Position numbers and translations under genes: made by a program. Shown here piece by piece: positions 34,306 to 47,364 of a stretch of DNA of 64,000 nt. Below the pieces are notes generated by a model, which saw only the letters and a list, made by a program, of their open reading frames with translations, did no database searches and was not told where the DNA came from. Within the stretch, counting starts at the first letter, position 1. Each line of letters begins with the position of its first letter. The stretch comes from Osmia lignaria lignaria (Eukaryota; Arthropoda; Insecta; Hymenoptera; Megachilidae), in contig NC_135039.1 in assembly GCF_051020975.1 (NCBI RefSeq), forward strand, positions 10,080,692 through 10,144,691. The letters run 5' to 3'.

Positions 34306-35142
34306 ATTCCTTGCTTCGTTAGCTATCACGTTGCAGAGAATTAGCCAGAGAGTACATAGTTGATAGATTTGATCCATCGAGTGGGGGGGAGAAAAGGCAC
34401 GGAATAAAACGTGGAAGGTCAAAAAGAGGGTGCAGTCGAAGGTACGCCGAAGAAAGAGCGCATTAGCACCGCTCGTAAAAGTGTACGCGATCCTCGTAGC
34501 GTAATGTAGCACGAAGAGAGAAGCATGCCTCGTAACGCTTCTTACCAGAGTATATTCACGCTCTCCGTACGAGAGTTATGTAACATGGCCGCTGAAACGG
34601 CCCGTGCCGGCCATTAGGAGCCCGTTCGAGGCCATTTTGTCGAGCCACCCTTTTACGGTTTCGCCTTCTTTTTTCTTTGTTTCTTTCTTGTCCGCCTGCT
34701 GTGCTCGCGCCTCTTCTCCCCTCTCTCTATTTACTTCTCTCCTGTTGCAAACATACCCACCCCTTGTCGATCCTTTCTTTTCTTCTTCCTTTACAAACCT
34801 CTTATCAGAAATTCTATTAAACAAAACTTGAATACGCGTTCAATTTCAATCGGACGTACCTCGAAGCCAGGGCGAACGTTTGGCAGAAAAGATGGTGAAC
34901 AGATAAGGCGTGCAAAAAGTACCAGTTTGATGTATGAATATTTAAGGTCGACAACCGAGCGTTTAACAAGTTTGCGGCCCATGGCTAAACGTTCTAAGGA
35001 TGATATTTTTCCACTCATAAATCTGACCATTTCCTATAACACGCTTACCGGTAATGATACTCTTCGAAGGATTGGCGAACGAACTTTTCTATTCAAACCT
35101 GCCACGGTTAATGAGAGAATTCGTGCGAACTCTCTTTGCAAA
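34306..35142. other. GC-balanced single-copy stretch
   Basis: No gene recognised. There are overlapping frames on both strands near 34576-35030. 34660-34780 is pyrimidine-rich. Confidence 0.3.
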
Positions 35143-35505
35143 TACAAGGTGTCCCAATATTTTTCCGTCAAACTCTACTTGTAAAAATAGGAAAAGATGT
35201 TATATAAACATGAGCTCTTAAATTCTTTATTAAAAATTATAATAAAATTACGAAATGATGATAGATTGCTTTCTGATTCAATGCAGTAGAGAACAGAGAA
35301 ATAGATTGTCGGTTTACCTAATGCAGAACTGACATTTGCGACGAAATCATTTGATCAACCAATGACACGAATTATTATTTTGTACTTTTGTTATAATTTT
35401 TTAATAAAGCATTTCAGAGCCTATGTTTATATAACATTTTATTTCTTATTTTTAAGTATAGAATATGCTGGTAAAGTTTGGCAGAAAAAAGTGGGACACC
35501 CTGTA
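35143..35505. mobile_element. MITE with long arms, GGTGTCCCA ends
   Basis: Left TACAAGGTGTCCCA (35143-35156) is inverted as TGGGACACCCTGTA (35492-35505). Similarity continues inward for about 120 bases, with shared GTTATATAAACAT and CTTTATTAAAAA(T)TATAA. TA borders both ends, consistent with Tc1/mariner-type insertion. Non-coding. Confidence 0.75.
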
Positions 35506-35639
35506 TACACAGGGTGTTTTGTAAATGGTGGGCAAAATTTTAGGAATAGATTCCTAATGCTTAGAGAAGAAAAGAAAGTTATATCAACACTGGTCCAGAA
35601 ATGATTAGTTTCTGAGTTATTAAAGTTTTTGTGCCATAG

Positions 35640-35906
35640 TTCTTGGAAATGTTCAATATGTCCACCTCCTATCTCAACACAAGCCTCAGCTCGTCGTCTC
35701 ATTGAGCTCCGAACACGCTCCCAAATTCCTGGCGTGGCGCGTATCGTCTGAAGAGCTGCCACAATTCGGTCGCGGAGAGTTTCTATATCACCTATTGTAG
35801 ACGAATACACTAAAGACTTACATAACCTCACAGAAAGAAATCCAATGGGTTTGAATCTGGCAATTGGTCCACCTCTACCTATCCAGTTATCAGGAAATAT
35901 GTACAC
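35640..35906 (-). pseudogene. Tc1/mariner-superfamily transposase, C-terminal remnant
   Basis: The minus-strand frame contains DNWIGRGGPIA, then LRDRIVAALQTIRATPGIWE, RVRSSMRRRAEACVE and GGHIEHF. These match the conserved tail of insect DDE transposases whose full form reads WIGRGGP..WP-RSPDL.PLDFFLWG and ends in a (G)GHFEHL-type terminus. Just after GGPIA the expected PDL.PLDFFLWG segment is recoverable only in another frame, with an in-frame stop, so there is a frameshift. The N-terminal HTH region and the first catalytic residues are missing. The open frame also runs past the natural end into TIR sequence. Confidence 0.75.
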
Positions 35907-36443
35907 TGAGTTGCATTGAACTTGTCGCAGTGAAGTTGGCTACAAATTCACTGCGACAAGTTCAATGCAATCTAGTGTACAAAAAGATACTAGAGGTATC
36001 ACTCCTGTTGACCGAGAGTAGATTCGAACTTCCAAATACGTTCAATGGGTGCTTTCGGGCCCATCCGCGGTGTGTCGTGAGTTGCATTGAACTTGTCGCA
36101 GTGAAGTTGGCTACAAATTCACTAACTCCTTCACGCCGCGTCGGTGAGTGAATGCGTGGCCAACTTCACTGCGACAAGTTCAATGCAACTCAGTGTACGA
36201 TGAGTTCCATCGAAATTGTCGCAGTGAAGTTGGCCACGCATTCAATCACCGACGCTGCGTGAATGCGTTAGTGAATTTGTAGCCAACTTCACTGCGACAA
36301 GTTCAATGCAACTCAGTGTATTGTGAGTTCCATCGAAGTTGTCACAATGAAGTTGGCCACGCATTCACTCACCGACGCTGCGTGAATGCGTTAGTGAATT
36401 TGCAGCCAACTTCACTACGACAAATTCAATGCAACTCGGTGTA
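35905..36443. repeat. Chain of ~123-bp hairpin units
   Basis: A compact hairpin at 35905-35978 pairs TTGCATTGAACTTGTCGCAG with CTGCGACAAGTTCAATGCAA. Three larger hairpins follow, starting TGAGTT at 36077, 36201 and 36324 and each ending CAACTC(A/G)GTGTA. Their loops carry GCGTGAATGCG and CACCGACGC blocks. The transposase frame breaks off where this begins, so the chain looks like an insertion within the transposon. Confidence 0.85.
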
Positions 36444-36597
36444 TGTACATACATATCAAGAATTGTGGCACAAAAACATTAATAACTCAGAAACTAATCA
36501 TTTCCGGACCTATGTTGATATAACTTATTTTTCTTCTCCAAGCATTAGGAACCTATTCCCAAAGATTTGCTCACCATTCACGAAACACCCTGTATAA

Positions 36598-37407
36598 TAA
36601 ATCCACGACGAGGATATAACGGGGATTAAAATTGGTCTATTTATGTATCATACGTATCATTTATTTATGTATCATTATTATTTATGTATCATTTATATAT
36701 TGATAACGTACTTTTCATATTTATTTTATTTTATTCTATTAAAGTTATTTGACCAGTTATCATATTTGCATATTTATAGTTCTTGTATCAGCATAGTCCT
36801 TTATATTGTTTTTCATCCATGCACCGGGTGTACTATGAAAAATTTCCGAAGCTAGATTTATAAGCTCGATGGTGGCAATAAAATTCCACTTTAACCCATC
36901 GAAAATGACAATCAGAAAAGCTACTTAGGGCGCGGAGGAGGAAGAAGAATGAAAGAAGGAGCAAACGGGATCCTAATTTAGCGAAAGAGCTTGTAAAAGG
37001 GGAAGGCTGGCCACGTGCCACGCGGAATGCCGATGATTTAATGAATTTCACAAAGAACAACGTGGCCATAGGTTGCGAAGGGTGACAGGTCACGGTGGCG
37101 GGCAACAGGAAGCCCGTGACAAGCTTACGCTCTTACTGCACGACCAACGCCGCACGCTGAATTAATAACAATGCGCTGGAAATAATAAACCCCTCCGCTT
37201 TCGGCCGCTGATTCCATTTCACTCGAATCGGTTTAGATCGTCGCGTCGCGTCGCGTCGGTCCGCCGCCTTCCAAGACCCTTCACGCCTCTTTTTTAATCC
37301 TCTTTCGGTGTCAGCAGTCGAGTAATCTTATTTGAATCGAGGATGAAACATGTTTCGAACGGGTCGTTGAAGCGATTGAAACGTTCGCTAATCGAATATA
37401 GCTCCTA
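36598..37407. other. AT-rich then GC-balanced non-coding stretch
   Basis: 36640-36830 is low-complexity AT/TC sequence. 36860-37330 appears single copy and includes a short TCGCG repeat near 37236-37256. No gene recognised. Confidence 0.3.
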
Positions 37408-37411
37408 TTAA

Positions 37412-38825
37412 CCCTTTCATGCACGAATTTTTCTGCTGTAAACAATTTTTTGAATTTTACTTATATAAGGGGTGTTTGGGGTCGCTAATTGGAAATCTGA
37501 AATGAGATTTTCGAAATTCAAGATGGCGGATTCAATATGGTGGACTAAAAAATAGAAAATATTGCTAATGCTGTCAAATTTTGGATATAGGAGTTTATGA
37601 AGTCCCTGATTATGAATTTGGAATAAAATTTTCAAAATTCAAGATGACGGATTCAATATGGTGGACTAAAAAATAGAAAATATTGCAAATGCTGTGAAAT
37701 TTTTGATATAGGGGTTTATGGAGTCGCCAATTACGAATTTGAAATCAGATTTTGAAAATTCAAGATGGTGGATCCAATATGGCGGACTACAAAATAGAAA
37801 ATATTGCTAATACTGTGAAATTTTGGATATAAGGATTTAGGGAGTCGCTGATCACGAATTTGGAATCAGATTTTCAAAATTCAAAATGGCGGATTCAATA
37901 TGGCGGACTACAAAATAGAAAATATTGCTAATGCTGTGAAATTTTGGATATAAGAGTTTATGAAGTCGCTGATTATGAATTTGGAATCAAATTTTGAAAA
38001 TTCAAGATGGTAGATCCAATATGGCGAACTAAAAAGTTGCAAATATAGCTATTGCTGTGAAATTTTGGATATAGGGGTTTATGAGGTCGCTGATTACGAA
38101 GCTGGAATCAGATTTTAAAAATTCAAGATGGTGGATCCAATATGGCGGACTAAAAAATAGAAAATATCGCTTATACTGTGAAATTTTGAATGTAAGGTTT
38201 TGTGGAGTCGCTAATTATGGAACTGGATACAGATTTTCAAAATTCAAGATGGTGGATTCAATATGGCGGACTAAAAAATAGGAAATATCGCTAATGCTGT
38301 GAAATTTTGAACACAAGAGTTTATGGAGTCTCTGATTACGAATCTGGAATCAGACTTTCAAAATTTAAGATGGCAGATTCAAAGCGATAGCAATATTTTC
38401 AGTTCTCGGTCAGCCATATTGTATCTGCTACATTGAATTTCGAAAATCTGATTCCAGATTTTTAATCAGCGATCCCAGAAACCCCTATATTCAAAATTTC
38501 ACAGCATTAGCGATATTTTCTATTCTTTTTTTGATTCGCCATATCGATTTTTGAAAATCTAATTCCAGTTCCGTAATCATTGACCCTGAAAACTAAAATT
38601 AGCATCAAAATATCCATATGTTCACGTTCGAATTTTATCAAAATCAATCTTTTTTCCCAAGAAAGCAGCATTCTTTCATGCTTCATTTGTTTATAACAAA
38701 ATTCATTGAACAAAAGAAAATTTCCGGGATCAACAGATTGTTAGATTCACATCTCAGTATCTCGTAAGAAAAGTTTCCATAACCAAAATAACCAGGAAGT
38801 GAAATTTTAAAGCTAAAAAGCGGAA
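37412..38825 (-). mobile_element. piggyBac-like element B with internal 121-bp array (inverted)
   Basis: The terminus TTAA + CCCTTTCATGCACGAAT at 37408 is the inverse of the right ends of elements A and C. Seven 121-bp units follow, then one to two units in opposite orientation (38395-38590), then the unique part shared with A and C to about 38825 (GAAAGCAGCATTCTTTCATG). The far terminus with TTAA is not recognisable. Confidence 0.8.
37500..38370 (-). repeat. 121-bp array, seven copies (element B)
   Basis: The anchor (C/T)GGACTA or variant occurs at about 37541, 37662, 37783, 37904, 38025, 38146 and 38267, spaced 121. The unit is the reverse complement of that in elements A and C. The unit at 38025 carries the AAAAGTTGCAAATAT variant also seen in element A. 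Confidence 0.96.
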
Positions 38826-40369
38826 GAACAAAAGGTGTCTGCTCTTTGATTACAGTTCGCACTATCATTTTTTTCATTGTAACTCCTGAACGGTTCAACT
38901 TATGAAAATGAAACGTATATTACAAGAAACTAGATGCCATTCATTTTCATTCGATAGCTCATTTGTAAAGATAGATAGAGTAATTTAGATAGAAATCTCG
39001 AAAGATGCGCTAGGCCTTTTAGCTAGGGGAAGACACGTTTCTCTCGAGTAATTTCTACAATTCCGCAATTTACCAATTTATCTTATGGTAAGTAAGTTCG
39101 GAGTTATAAGAAGTAACAGTTTAACGTAATTCGTCCCGAAACCTTTTAACTTGGTGCGTGTTTGAACGAACATAAGAAGTGTCCTTATGGCCGTGGCAGC
39201 AACCGGCAAATTGGATCACTCAAAATATCGGGGTGATTCTCCACGGTCCAACGAACCCCGTAGCTTGAGAAATGTCCTTCTAAAAGGGCGTCACTTTTTT
39301 CAGGCCGTTCACGTCCTTTTAGGACAGCAGGCAAGAAATCAGAACGGGGATGTTGCGCAAATTATTTCCCATTCTAACCGCACGACAGAACCTCCACGTT
39401 CAAACATCCTACGAAGTAAGATTTGCCATTTTCCATTTCAGAATAAACACGACGTATAAATTACTCGAAATGGTACAAAGAACGAATGGAAAATGGTGAT
39501 TTTCCTGTAATAGGAATCATTACGAGAAAAGAATTGGAAACAGAGGTGCGAACGTCTGGATAAGGATGTGCGGTTGCTTCGGTATTATCTTCAAACGAGT
39601 CTATAATTTTAGAATAATGGAGTTCGATTACCCTTGTCCTTCCTTCCCTTCACCCTTTTTTATCAACTATATTCGCAGCTGTTCAATTTGCGTTAAAATA
39701 AAAATCGTACAGATCGTTCGGAATCAGAGTTTCTCGATTCAGCGATCAAGGGCGTAGATTTTAGGATTTAGGCGAACGTGTGTCTGCCGGGACGCGGATC
39801 GACGTGTAAACCAGCGGGGCAAAGGGGAGGAAGGGTGGAATAGAGGGTAACACCGTAGTCCATTATATTCGAATTACAGACATGTTTTGAGGGTAACATT
39901 GTACGGATTGTACGGGACTCGTGTACGAGGGTGCTCCCGTCCCTCTCGTTTCGCCCCTCGACCGAGCAGCCCTTTTAATGCCCAGAACAAATCGGACTCA
40001 GCGAATCGGGCGGTTATATTTAAAATAAATTGCCCGTGGCTCGTTTTTCTTGCGAACCGCCGAGTTGGCGCTTTGTCGAGGCCGGGACCGTGAATCATTC
40101 CGGCGAATCGAAGCCAGGATGGAAACCGTGGGCTGCTCGCGTACTCTGTTGCCCCAACAGGGTCGCACACATAGAAACGGACCACCGAAATTTCCTGCCA
40201 CCCATTATCTGGATAATCGGCGTGAATGCCCTCTGCCTTTTCACAACCACCGCGTTAGATCGCTTTCATGGAAACATTCCCTCTTCTTTTTTTCTCCTCT
40301 TTTAAACTGTATCGTTGCTCGATTCGGCTTCGTTCGGTAGCGTAAGGGCGCGAACAGGTACTAGTGGTG
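38826..40369. other. Single-copy, GC-balanced stretch
   Basis: No gene recognised. 39860-40330 is GC-rich, with overlapping frames on both strands but no known domain. It could be a regulatory island. Confidence 0.3.
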
Positions 40370-41735
40370 TGCCAAGCCGAGCTGAACTCGCTTCGATCGG
40401 TCGAGCCGAGCTTGAATTTACCGAATTACTTGAAATCGACGAACTACTCGAATATTCGAGTGGTTCGATTTTTTCGAGTAACTCGCTTTTGTTTCAAACG
40501 GTTCCTTGATTTCGAGTAATTCGGGAAATTCAAGCGCTCGGTTCGGCTCGGCTCGACCGACCGATCATTGTTTAACAAGCCGAGTTGAACTCGCTTCGAT
40601 CGGTCGAGCCGAGCCGAGGCGAGCCGAGCGCTTGAATTTTACAAATTACTCGAAATCGAAGAACTATTTGGAACAAAGGCGAGCTACTCGAGAAAATCAA
40701 ATTTCGATATATTCGAACCGAGATGGCTCGAATATTCGAGTATTTCGATTTTTCAAGTAATTCGGCAAATTCAAGCGCTCGGCTCGGCTCGACCGGCCGA
40801 TCATTGTTTAACAAACCGAGTTGAACTCGCTTCGATCGGTCGAGCCGAGCCGAGCCGAGCGCTTGAATTTTCCGAATTACTCGAAATCGAGGAACTATTT
40901 GGAACAAAGGCGAGCTACTCGAAAAAAACCAGATTTTGATATATTCGAGCCGTGATGGCTCGAATATTCGAATATTTCGATTTTTCGAGTAATTCGGGAA
41001 ATTCAAGCGCTCGGCTCGGCTCGGCTCGACCGACCGATCATTGTTTAACAAGCCGAGTTGAACTCGCTTCGATCGGTCGAGCCGAGCGCTTGAATTTTCC
41101 GAATTACTCGAAATCGAGGAACTATTTGAAACAAAGGCGAACTACTCGAAAAAATCAAATTTCGATTTTTCGTGTAGTTCGTTGATTTCGAGTAATTCGG
41201 CAAATTCAAGCGCTCGGCTCGGCTCGGCTCGAACAATCGAAGCGAGTTCAACTCGGCTTATAAATTACGAGTACTCGAATTTCGAGTTAAACAATGATCG
41301 ATCGGTCGAGCCGAACTGAGCGCTTGAATTTGCCGAATTACTCGAAATCGACGAACTACTCGAAAAATCGAATTACTCGAATATTCGAGTATTTCGATAT
41401 TTTCGAGTAGCTCGCTTTTGTTCCAAATAGTTCCTCGATTTCGAGTAATTCGGCAAATTCAAGAGCTCAGTTCGGCTCGACCGACCGATCACTGTTTGAC
41501 TCGTAATTTACAAGCCGAGCTGAACTCGCTTCGATTGTTCGAGCCGAGCCGAGCGCTTGAATTTTGCCGAATTACTCGAAAAATCGAACTACTCGAATAT
41601 TCGAGTAGTTCGATTTTTTCGAGTAACTCGCTTTTGTTTCAAATAGTTCCTCGATTTCGAGTAATTCGGTAAATTCAAGAGCTCGGTTCGGCTCGACCGA
41701 CCGATCATTGTTTGACTCGAAATGACGGGCTTGGA
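40370..41735. repeat. Palindromic GAGCCGAGC satellite, array 1
   Basis: Built from alternating blocks and their inverses: CTCGGCTCGGCTCGACCGAC, GAGTAATTCGGCAAATTCAA, ACTCGAATATTCGAGT and CGGTCGAGCCGAGC. ACCGATCATTG recurs at about 40559, 40796 and 41033 (237-base spacing), then appears inverted near 41290. The frames that read through it are repetitive and open in several frames. Confidence 0.93.
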
Positions 41736-44598
41736 AAAATTCTCGATAGGCAATCGCGTCGGCGAGTCAAAGAAACAATGATTACCTAAAGGAACTCTTT
41801 GTATTCGATCTAATTTATTATTAATCAATGTTACCGAATGTATTTTTTTAAGTCCAGTATACCGTGGCTTTCACTTAATAATCCATCGTTAGTTTTACGC
41901 AAAGAAAGGAAAAAAAGAAAAATTAATAATTACACGGCTATCCATTTGTGCATTGAATAGGTGTCTAGTTAAATTATTGCCGTACCGTAATCTACATACT
42001 TCCACATCGCTATATTAATTGCCGATCCTTCTATAAATCTGTTCTGCTGTCTGAATTGCGATAGAAAGTACTAACGTTATCTCGCTTATTTTTCTTATCT
42101 ATTTATTCATCGATTTCTTGCGGCTACGCAACTACTCATTTATCTATCCATTCATCGACGTAACTGGTTCTATCCACAAGTTTGTTTCTTAATGAAGAAT
42201 GCAAATTCTCATTTGTTTTCTCACCATACCAAGAGGTAAAAGAACGTGTTAATATTATTCGTCGCGACGCTATAGTGGGACATAAACAATGAATCTAGGT
42301 GGAAAAAAATCATTTGTAAAAACTAGCTGCTTATATCAATTTATAATGGAGTCATTTGTAGATGGAAATTTTTAATTTTCAAATTCCTGCTGATTTGAAC
42401 TGCGAAAAAAAATTATTAAGCTGTAAAAGATTAAAAGAATAATAATTAAACTTTAGTGTAGTTAATCTAATAATAATTACACCTTTGAATAAAAGAAAAG
42501 GTTAGATTTTTAATTTTTTAATCATTAAAATTTGTAATTATTATTAAAATTAAAAATCTTTCAATTTTTTTTACCTTTACAGAATAACAATTTGTTTTCG
42601 CAGTCTAAATCAGCAGAAATTTGAAGATTAAAGTTTTAATTTTAATTGAAGTTAAATTTTAATCATTATTAAAATTAAAAATTTGTTAATTAAATTTTGT
42701 TTATCAAAAACTGTTTATTGTTTATTATAATTGAAAACTGAATTTGTTTATATACAAACTTTCTAATTTTTAATTTTTAAAGGAAAATGTAGAAGACATA
42801 CTTTGTGATACTGAAAATCATTCACTATCAAAATTTTTATAATTATCAAAAAAGTTAATTGTGTAGGTAAATAATAACTCATAATTACATTAAAAAACCA
42901 ATGAAATTAAAAACAGTATGTTTTTTATTTAAAGAAAACTTCCTATAGTCTATTTTGGATAACCCTTTATATATCTACAGAATTTTTGGATCTAATAATA
43001 ATTATTGAAGCAATTTTCGATAATTAAGTGGTAGTAATTAAGTATACCTGTTCACCGCCATTCATCGCAAATATGTCAAATAACAGAACACCTGGCAAAG
43101 AAATACACCTGATTTTTATAGCAACTGAAAAATAGAGTCTACACTACAAAATAAGACAAAAATTTTGGAGAATCTCCTTGAATCCATTTATTTTTACTCC
43201 AAAAACTGAAATGCATGAAGCAAAAATTTAACTATCTTTAGATACATTTATTTTCCAAAGTAATCAAACTTATTAAATTTCTCTATTACAGAACGAAAGT
43301 GCACACTTTTCTCTACAAAATCTATAAAAGACAAAACAATCTGCAGTAACAATCTCCATCTACCACAGGTAAGAACATTCGTCGTTAAATGGTGTTCTAA
43401 AACCCTGTCGTCGCGACTGCAGACTTCTGTATAAATAATACCTTATTAAAAAAAAGTGTATAAATAAATTAAATATCATTTAGAGACCTACAGGAATCCA
43501 GAAATACAGAAAAATTAAAATTCGAATATCAGGAAATATTTCAAATTTTGATTTTTTCCATCTAAATTCGCTGTGCGACTTGAAAAATCGAATTTACTCT
43601 ATCATTTTGAAACAACCCGTACACCTAAGTGTGCCCAGTGACTTACGAACGAGGAATTACACAAGAATCGCGAATATTCCGGGTATTGTTCCCCGAGGGC
43701 TGTAACAGCCTGGAACCTCGACGGAACGTGTAATTTCCTCGAAAGAAAAGAGGATGAAAAGCGGTCGCGCTTGAAGGGAAACAGGGCAGAAACACGGTAG
43801 ATATCCCGGGGGTTTCTCGAAAGAAGCCGATGACATTCGTTGAACAAATAACCGGCTAATGACAACATTTAAAGCGTCGCGTGTTCCTCGGAGGACCGGA
43901 AGTCGGCCATTATTCAGTCGAGCGGCAATCACGTAAGAAGTTTCTCTCCCAGATGGTCGAAAGGTGTGCAAATCGTTATTGCAAAAATACATTTTAAACG
44001 ATCGGTCTTTGCTCGATTCCCTTGCGAACTCGAGAACAGCAAGAATGATGAACGAAAAGAATAATAAGAAGAAAGAAAATGATTTCCAGCGATAAAGTTG
44101 AAAAACTAGCCGATAACGAGTCTGAAAGAATGATTTTTAATGAAAACGCGAAAGGAGCGTGAAAGAAAGCAGGGCTCAAGTAATTAGATCAGGCGGAGCA
44201 TAATTAATAACTCGGGCTATGATGGCTTTTCTTTTTCTTTTTTTTCTTTTTTTCGCTCGTCGAGGAGAAGGAGGGCTGATTTATGATATCGGCCACGGCA
44301 CTTATCGAAACTTTAAGGATAATAAAAGGTCGGAAGGAGCTGGAAAGGATTAAGGAAAGTGATGGACGATGACCGATCAGCGCCGTCACAATAATGATCC
44401 GCGTAAATAATAAGACTCGTTATAACCATCTCTCCCTTCTAGACTTCCATCTTTGTTTTTCCATCCTTAATAGCGAACAGCCTGAATAACTTTGCCTCTG
44501 GTGAACAGCAAATTACGATACGAACTTGACAAAGGGGATGAAATATCGTTGAAGGGTTAAATCGTCTTAAATAAATCGAAGGATATCGCGAGTTGAAC
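41736..44598. other. Long non-coding stretch
   Basis: 42300-43000 is A/T-rich with many TTAAAATTAAAAAT-type runs but no clear period. 43600-44400 is GC-balanced and apparently single copy. No gene recognised. Confidence 0.35.
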
Positions 44599-45245
44599 GA
44601 AACATTTCAAGCACAGCGCATCCACTTTTTTCTGTCAAGATAATTTATTTATTAATTTTTATTAATAAGACAATAAAAAAGGTAGAAAAAATTTTTTTAA
44701 TTATTCTTAGAAAAATTGAAACCTGTCGAGATAATTTTAAATTATTAAAATTTAAATATCCAATGAATATAAGAGAAAAAATTTCTAAAATTATTTATTC
44801 TTTTTTTTCATAAATTCTTGAGTAACGAAACATTTCAAGCCCTGCACATGCACTTTTTTCTGTCAAGATAATTTATTTATTAATTTTTATTAATAAGACA
44901 ATAAAAATAGTAGAAAAAATTTTAAAAATTATTAGAAGAATTGAAACCTGGCGAGATAATTTTAAATTATTAAAATTTAAATATCCAATAAATATACGAG
45001 AAAAAATTTCTAAAATTATTCATTCTTTTCTTTTCATAAATTCTTGAGTTGAACGAAACATTTCAAGCCCTGCACGTGCACTTTTTTCTGTCAAGATAAT
45101 TTATTTATTAATTTTTATTAATAAGACACAGTAAAAATAGTAGAAAATTATTCTTACTATATTTATTTTTCTTAGAAAAATTGAAACCTCCAATAAATAA
45201 AAATTTAAATATCCAATAAATTCTTTTCTTTTCATAAATTCATAG
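44599..45245. repeat. 228-bp tandem repeat, ~2.8 copies
   Basis: GAAACATTTCAAGC begins copies at 44599, 44827 and 45055. Each continues CACTTTTTTCTGTCAAGATA and ends near TTTTCATAAATTCTTGAG. The last copy is shortened by internal deletions. Confidence 0.92.
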
Positions 45246-47099
45246 CCTTGAACATAATTCCTTGAAAAATGGAAAATGAAAAATGATAGGAATTATTTTA
45301 TTAATTTTCCTCGTGTTAAAACGAATTTTTTTTCAATTCTGCATCAATTTGCATATCTGAATATTTTATAGGGGCATAAATTATATCGTTCGCCAAATAA
45401 TAATCGCCTTCTGATAGTATTTTACGCCGACACGATTCCTTACTTCTGTAATTTATAATAATTACATTTTCCATAGCAATTTTGATCACTCGATTTGCCA
45501 TTTTATAAATTGTATACTTCTGCTACTTTATGAAAAATAATACACCGTTTACTGAATAATATTTCATAGACAAAAAAAATGTTAATTACAGGTGTGATTT
45601 TCCTAATAATCGATGTCTTCGTTGATTTTTCAATTAGAAATATCAGAAGAGAACGAAGCTCTTTTTTTCTCAAATTATTTACACGTGTAAGGCGTGTAAG
45701 TTAAGTAATAAATCATTGATGGCATAATTAATGAAAGGTAGAAATCGTTTGTATCAATTTGTCACGTTATCAACGAAAGTTAATTAATTTCAACCGACTA
45801 AACATTCTATCGTATATTTACATTATTACCGTAAAATTAATTCTTTTTTTCCCATGTTTCTCGATAAAATACTATCGCAAATTTAATTCGTCACATTAGC
45901 TACCGTTTCTCGCAATTTACAGCCAGCTATTTACGTATAATCAGATACGAAATTGAAAAACTGAATAATTTCTATAATAGCATAAACGACCACACACAGG
46001 TGCACGCAAAAAGCACACGTTTATTTTCCCCCCATGGTAATCGAACGTGTCACCAGCCGGCGAAACCCGTAAAAGTTAAAAAGACCGCTTGAAGATATCT
46101 TAACACAGGCAATAAAAATATTTCAAATTCAGTAGGCATCCTCTATAATTTCCCGTTTCAACGAAATACTTGAAACGCAACATTTTAAACATTTTGTCAC
46201 AATGTTCCCGTTGAATCCTCCCAGGATTACCCATCGAGGAATAACACGGTACCATTAAGGAACGATACGTTCGTTTAAAATTTCATTTCTCCCTTAAGCT
46301 TATTATTTATATCGTCGTTCGTTCGGCGTGGAAAATATCGGGGGGGGAGAGAGAGATAGAAAAAGGAAGATGCTGTTTTATTAGGGGAGTCAGCGATGGA
46401 AGGAGAAGGGAACGGCGGCATAGAAACACTCTTTACCCACGGTTTCAGTTGCCGATCCTTGACTCGGGACCCTGAAATGCCAATAATTAAACGAAGGAAG
46501 CGAAACAGCCATTTATTTCGTGGTTTCACGTCGTTTCAGCCGCACATTACGGGAATTAATGCACTGCGATATGCCATTCCGATGCAGTTGCACATGCATG
46601 CACTTTTCACCCGGAATTGCGCATCCTCTGTTAACGTGTATACTGTCTTAAGAATGGTACGAGTCGTAGAGGAACCGTACTACCGCGAGACACATTGTTT
46701 TCCTCATCGTTTCCTTCGTACCAGTTGAACAAGTCCGATTGCCGTAACTTTAGTCGGCTTACCTTCCAGCTATGTGGTTAATGCGCGTGTTTTATGGAGC
46801 CAACCTATTGTCGTTTCCTTGTAAGGAGAGCTGCATGAACGATTGCGCCAGCAATCAGGATGTTGCCGAGAAATGCGACTTCGTACTCCATTTAACTTCT
46901 ATCCAGGAAGCGGTGCCCTCCTCCTCCCACGGGAATCTTTCATGGCTTTCTCCGTGGAAAATGTTATGTTTCGGAGAAAAATTTGTCCTCTCCATCGAGT
47001 AGATACGGTTTGTACGATAAGAGTGAGGTGAATAAAAATTTGTTCTTTACTTTGAAAAAACACGCATATGTTTCTTAATTAGTATTTTAACCGGCTATG
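45246..47099. other. Single-copy stretch, no gene recognised
   Basis: AT-rich to 46200, then GC-balanced to 47030. There is a G-run followed by GA repeats at 46340-46360. The frames 46396-46728 and 46772-47002 have no recognisable features. Confidence 0.3.
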
Positions 47100-47364
47100 T
47101 TTCCCCCAAAATTGAAAACTTAGGTTACAACAAACTGATTAAGAGTTAGAAATTTTTGTACAATTTTGGGACTACGTATGCACTATTTGATACTGCGCAT
47201 GCGCCATTCGATACTGCGCATGCGCTATTTAATACTGCGCATGCGCTATTTAATACTGCGCATGCACGGAACCTAACCTACCCTAACCTAACCTTACCAC
47301 GATATCTCAGAAACGGTAAGACATCCAGCTCTGAAACCAACTTGTAGTCAATTTAGGTTAGGTT

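Larger units (their letters stand above)
35510..36592 (-). mobile_element. Deleted DDE transposon with 131-bp TIRs
   Basis: The left arm 35510-35640 begins CAGGGTGTTTTGTAAATGG; the right arm 36462-36592 is its inverse and ends CACCCTG next to TA. Identity between the arms is high. Next to the left arm is the C-terminal part of a transposase on the minus strand. The rest of the gene is absent and the space is filled by a chain of hairpins. Confidence 0.82.

Noticed and set aside
40506..41672. Frames rich in RAERLNFPNYSK
   Set aside because: Translation of the palindromic TCGAG satellite, open on both strands because of the inverted structure.
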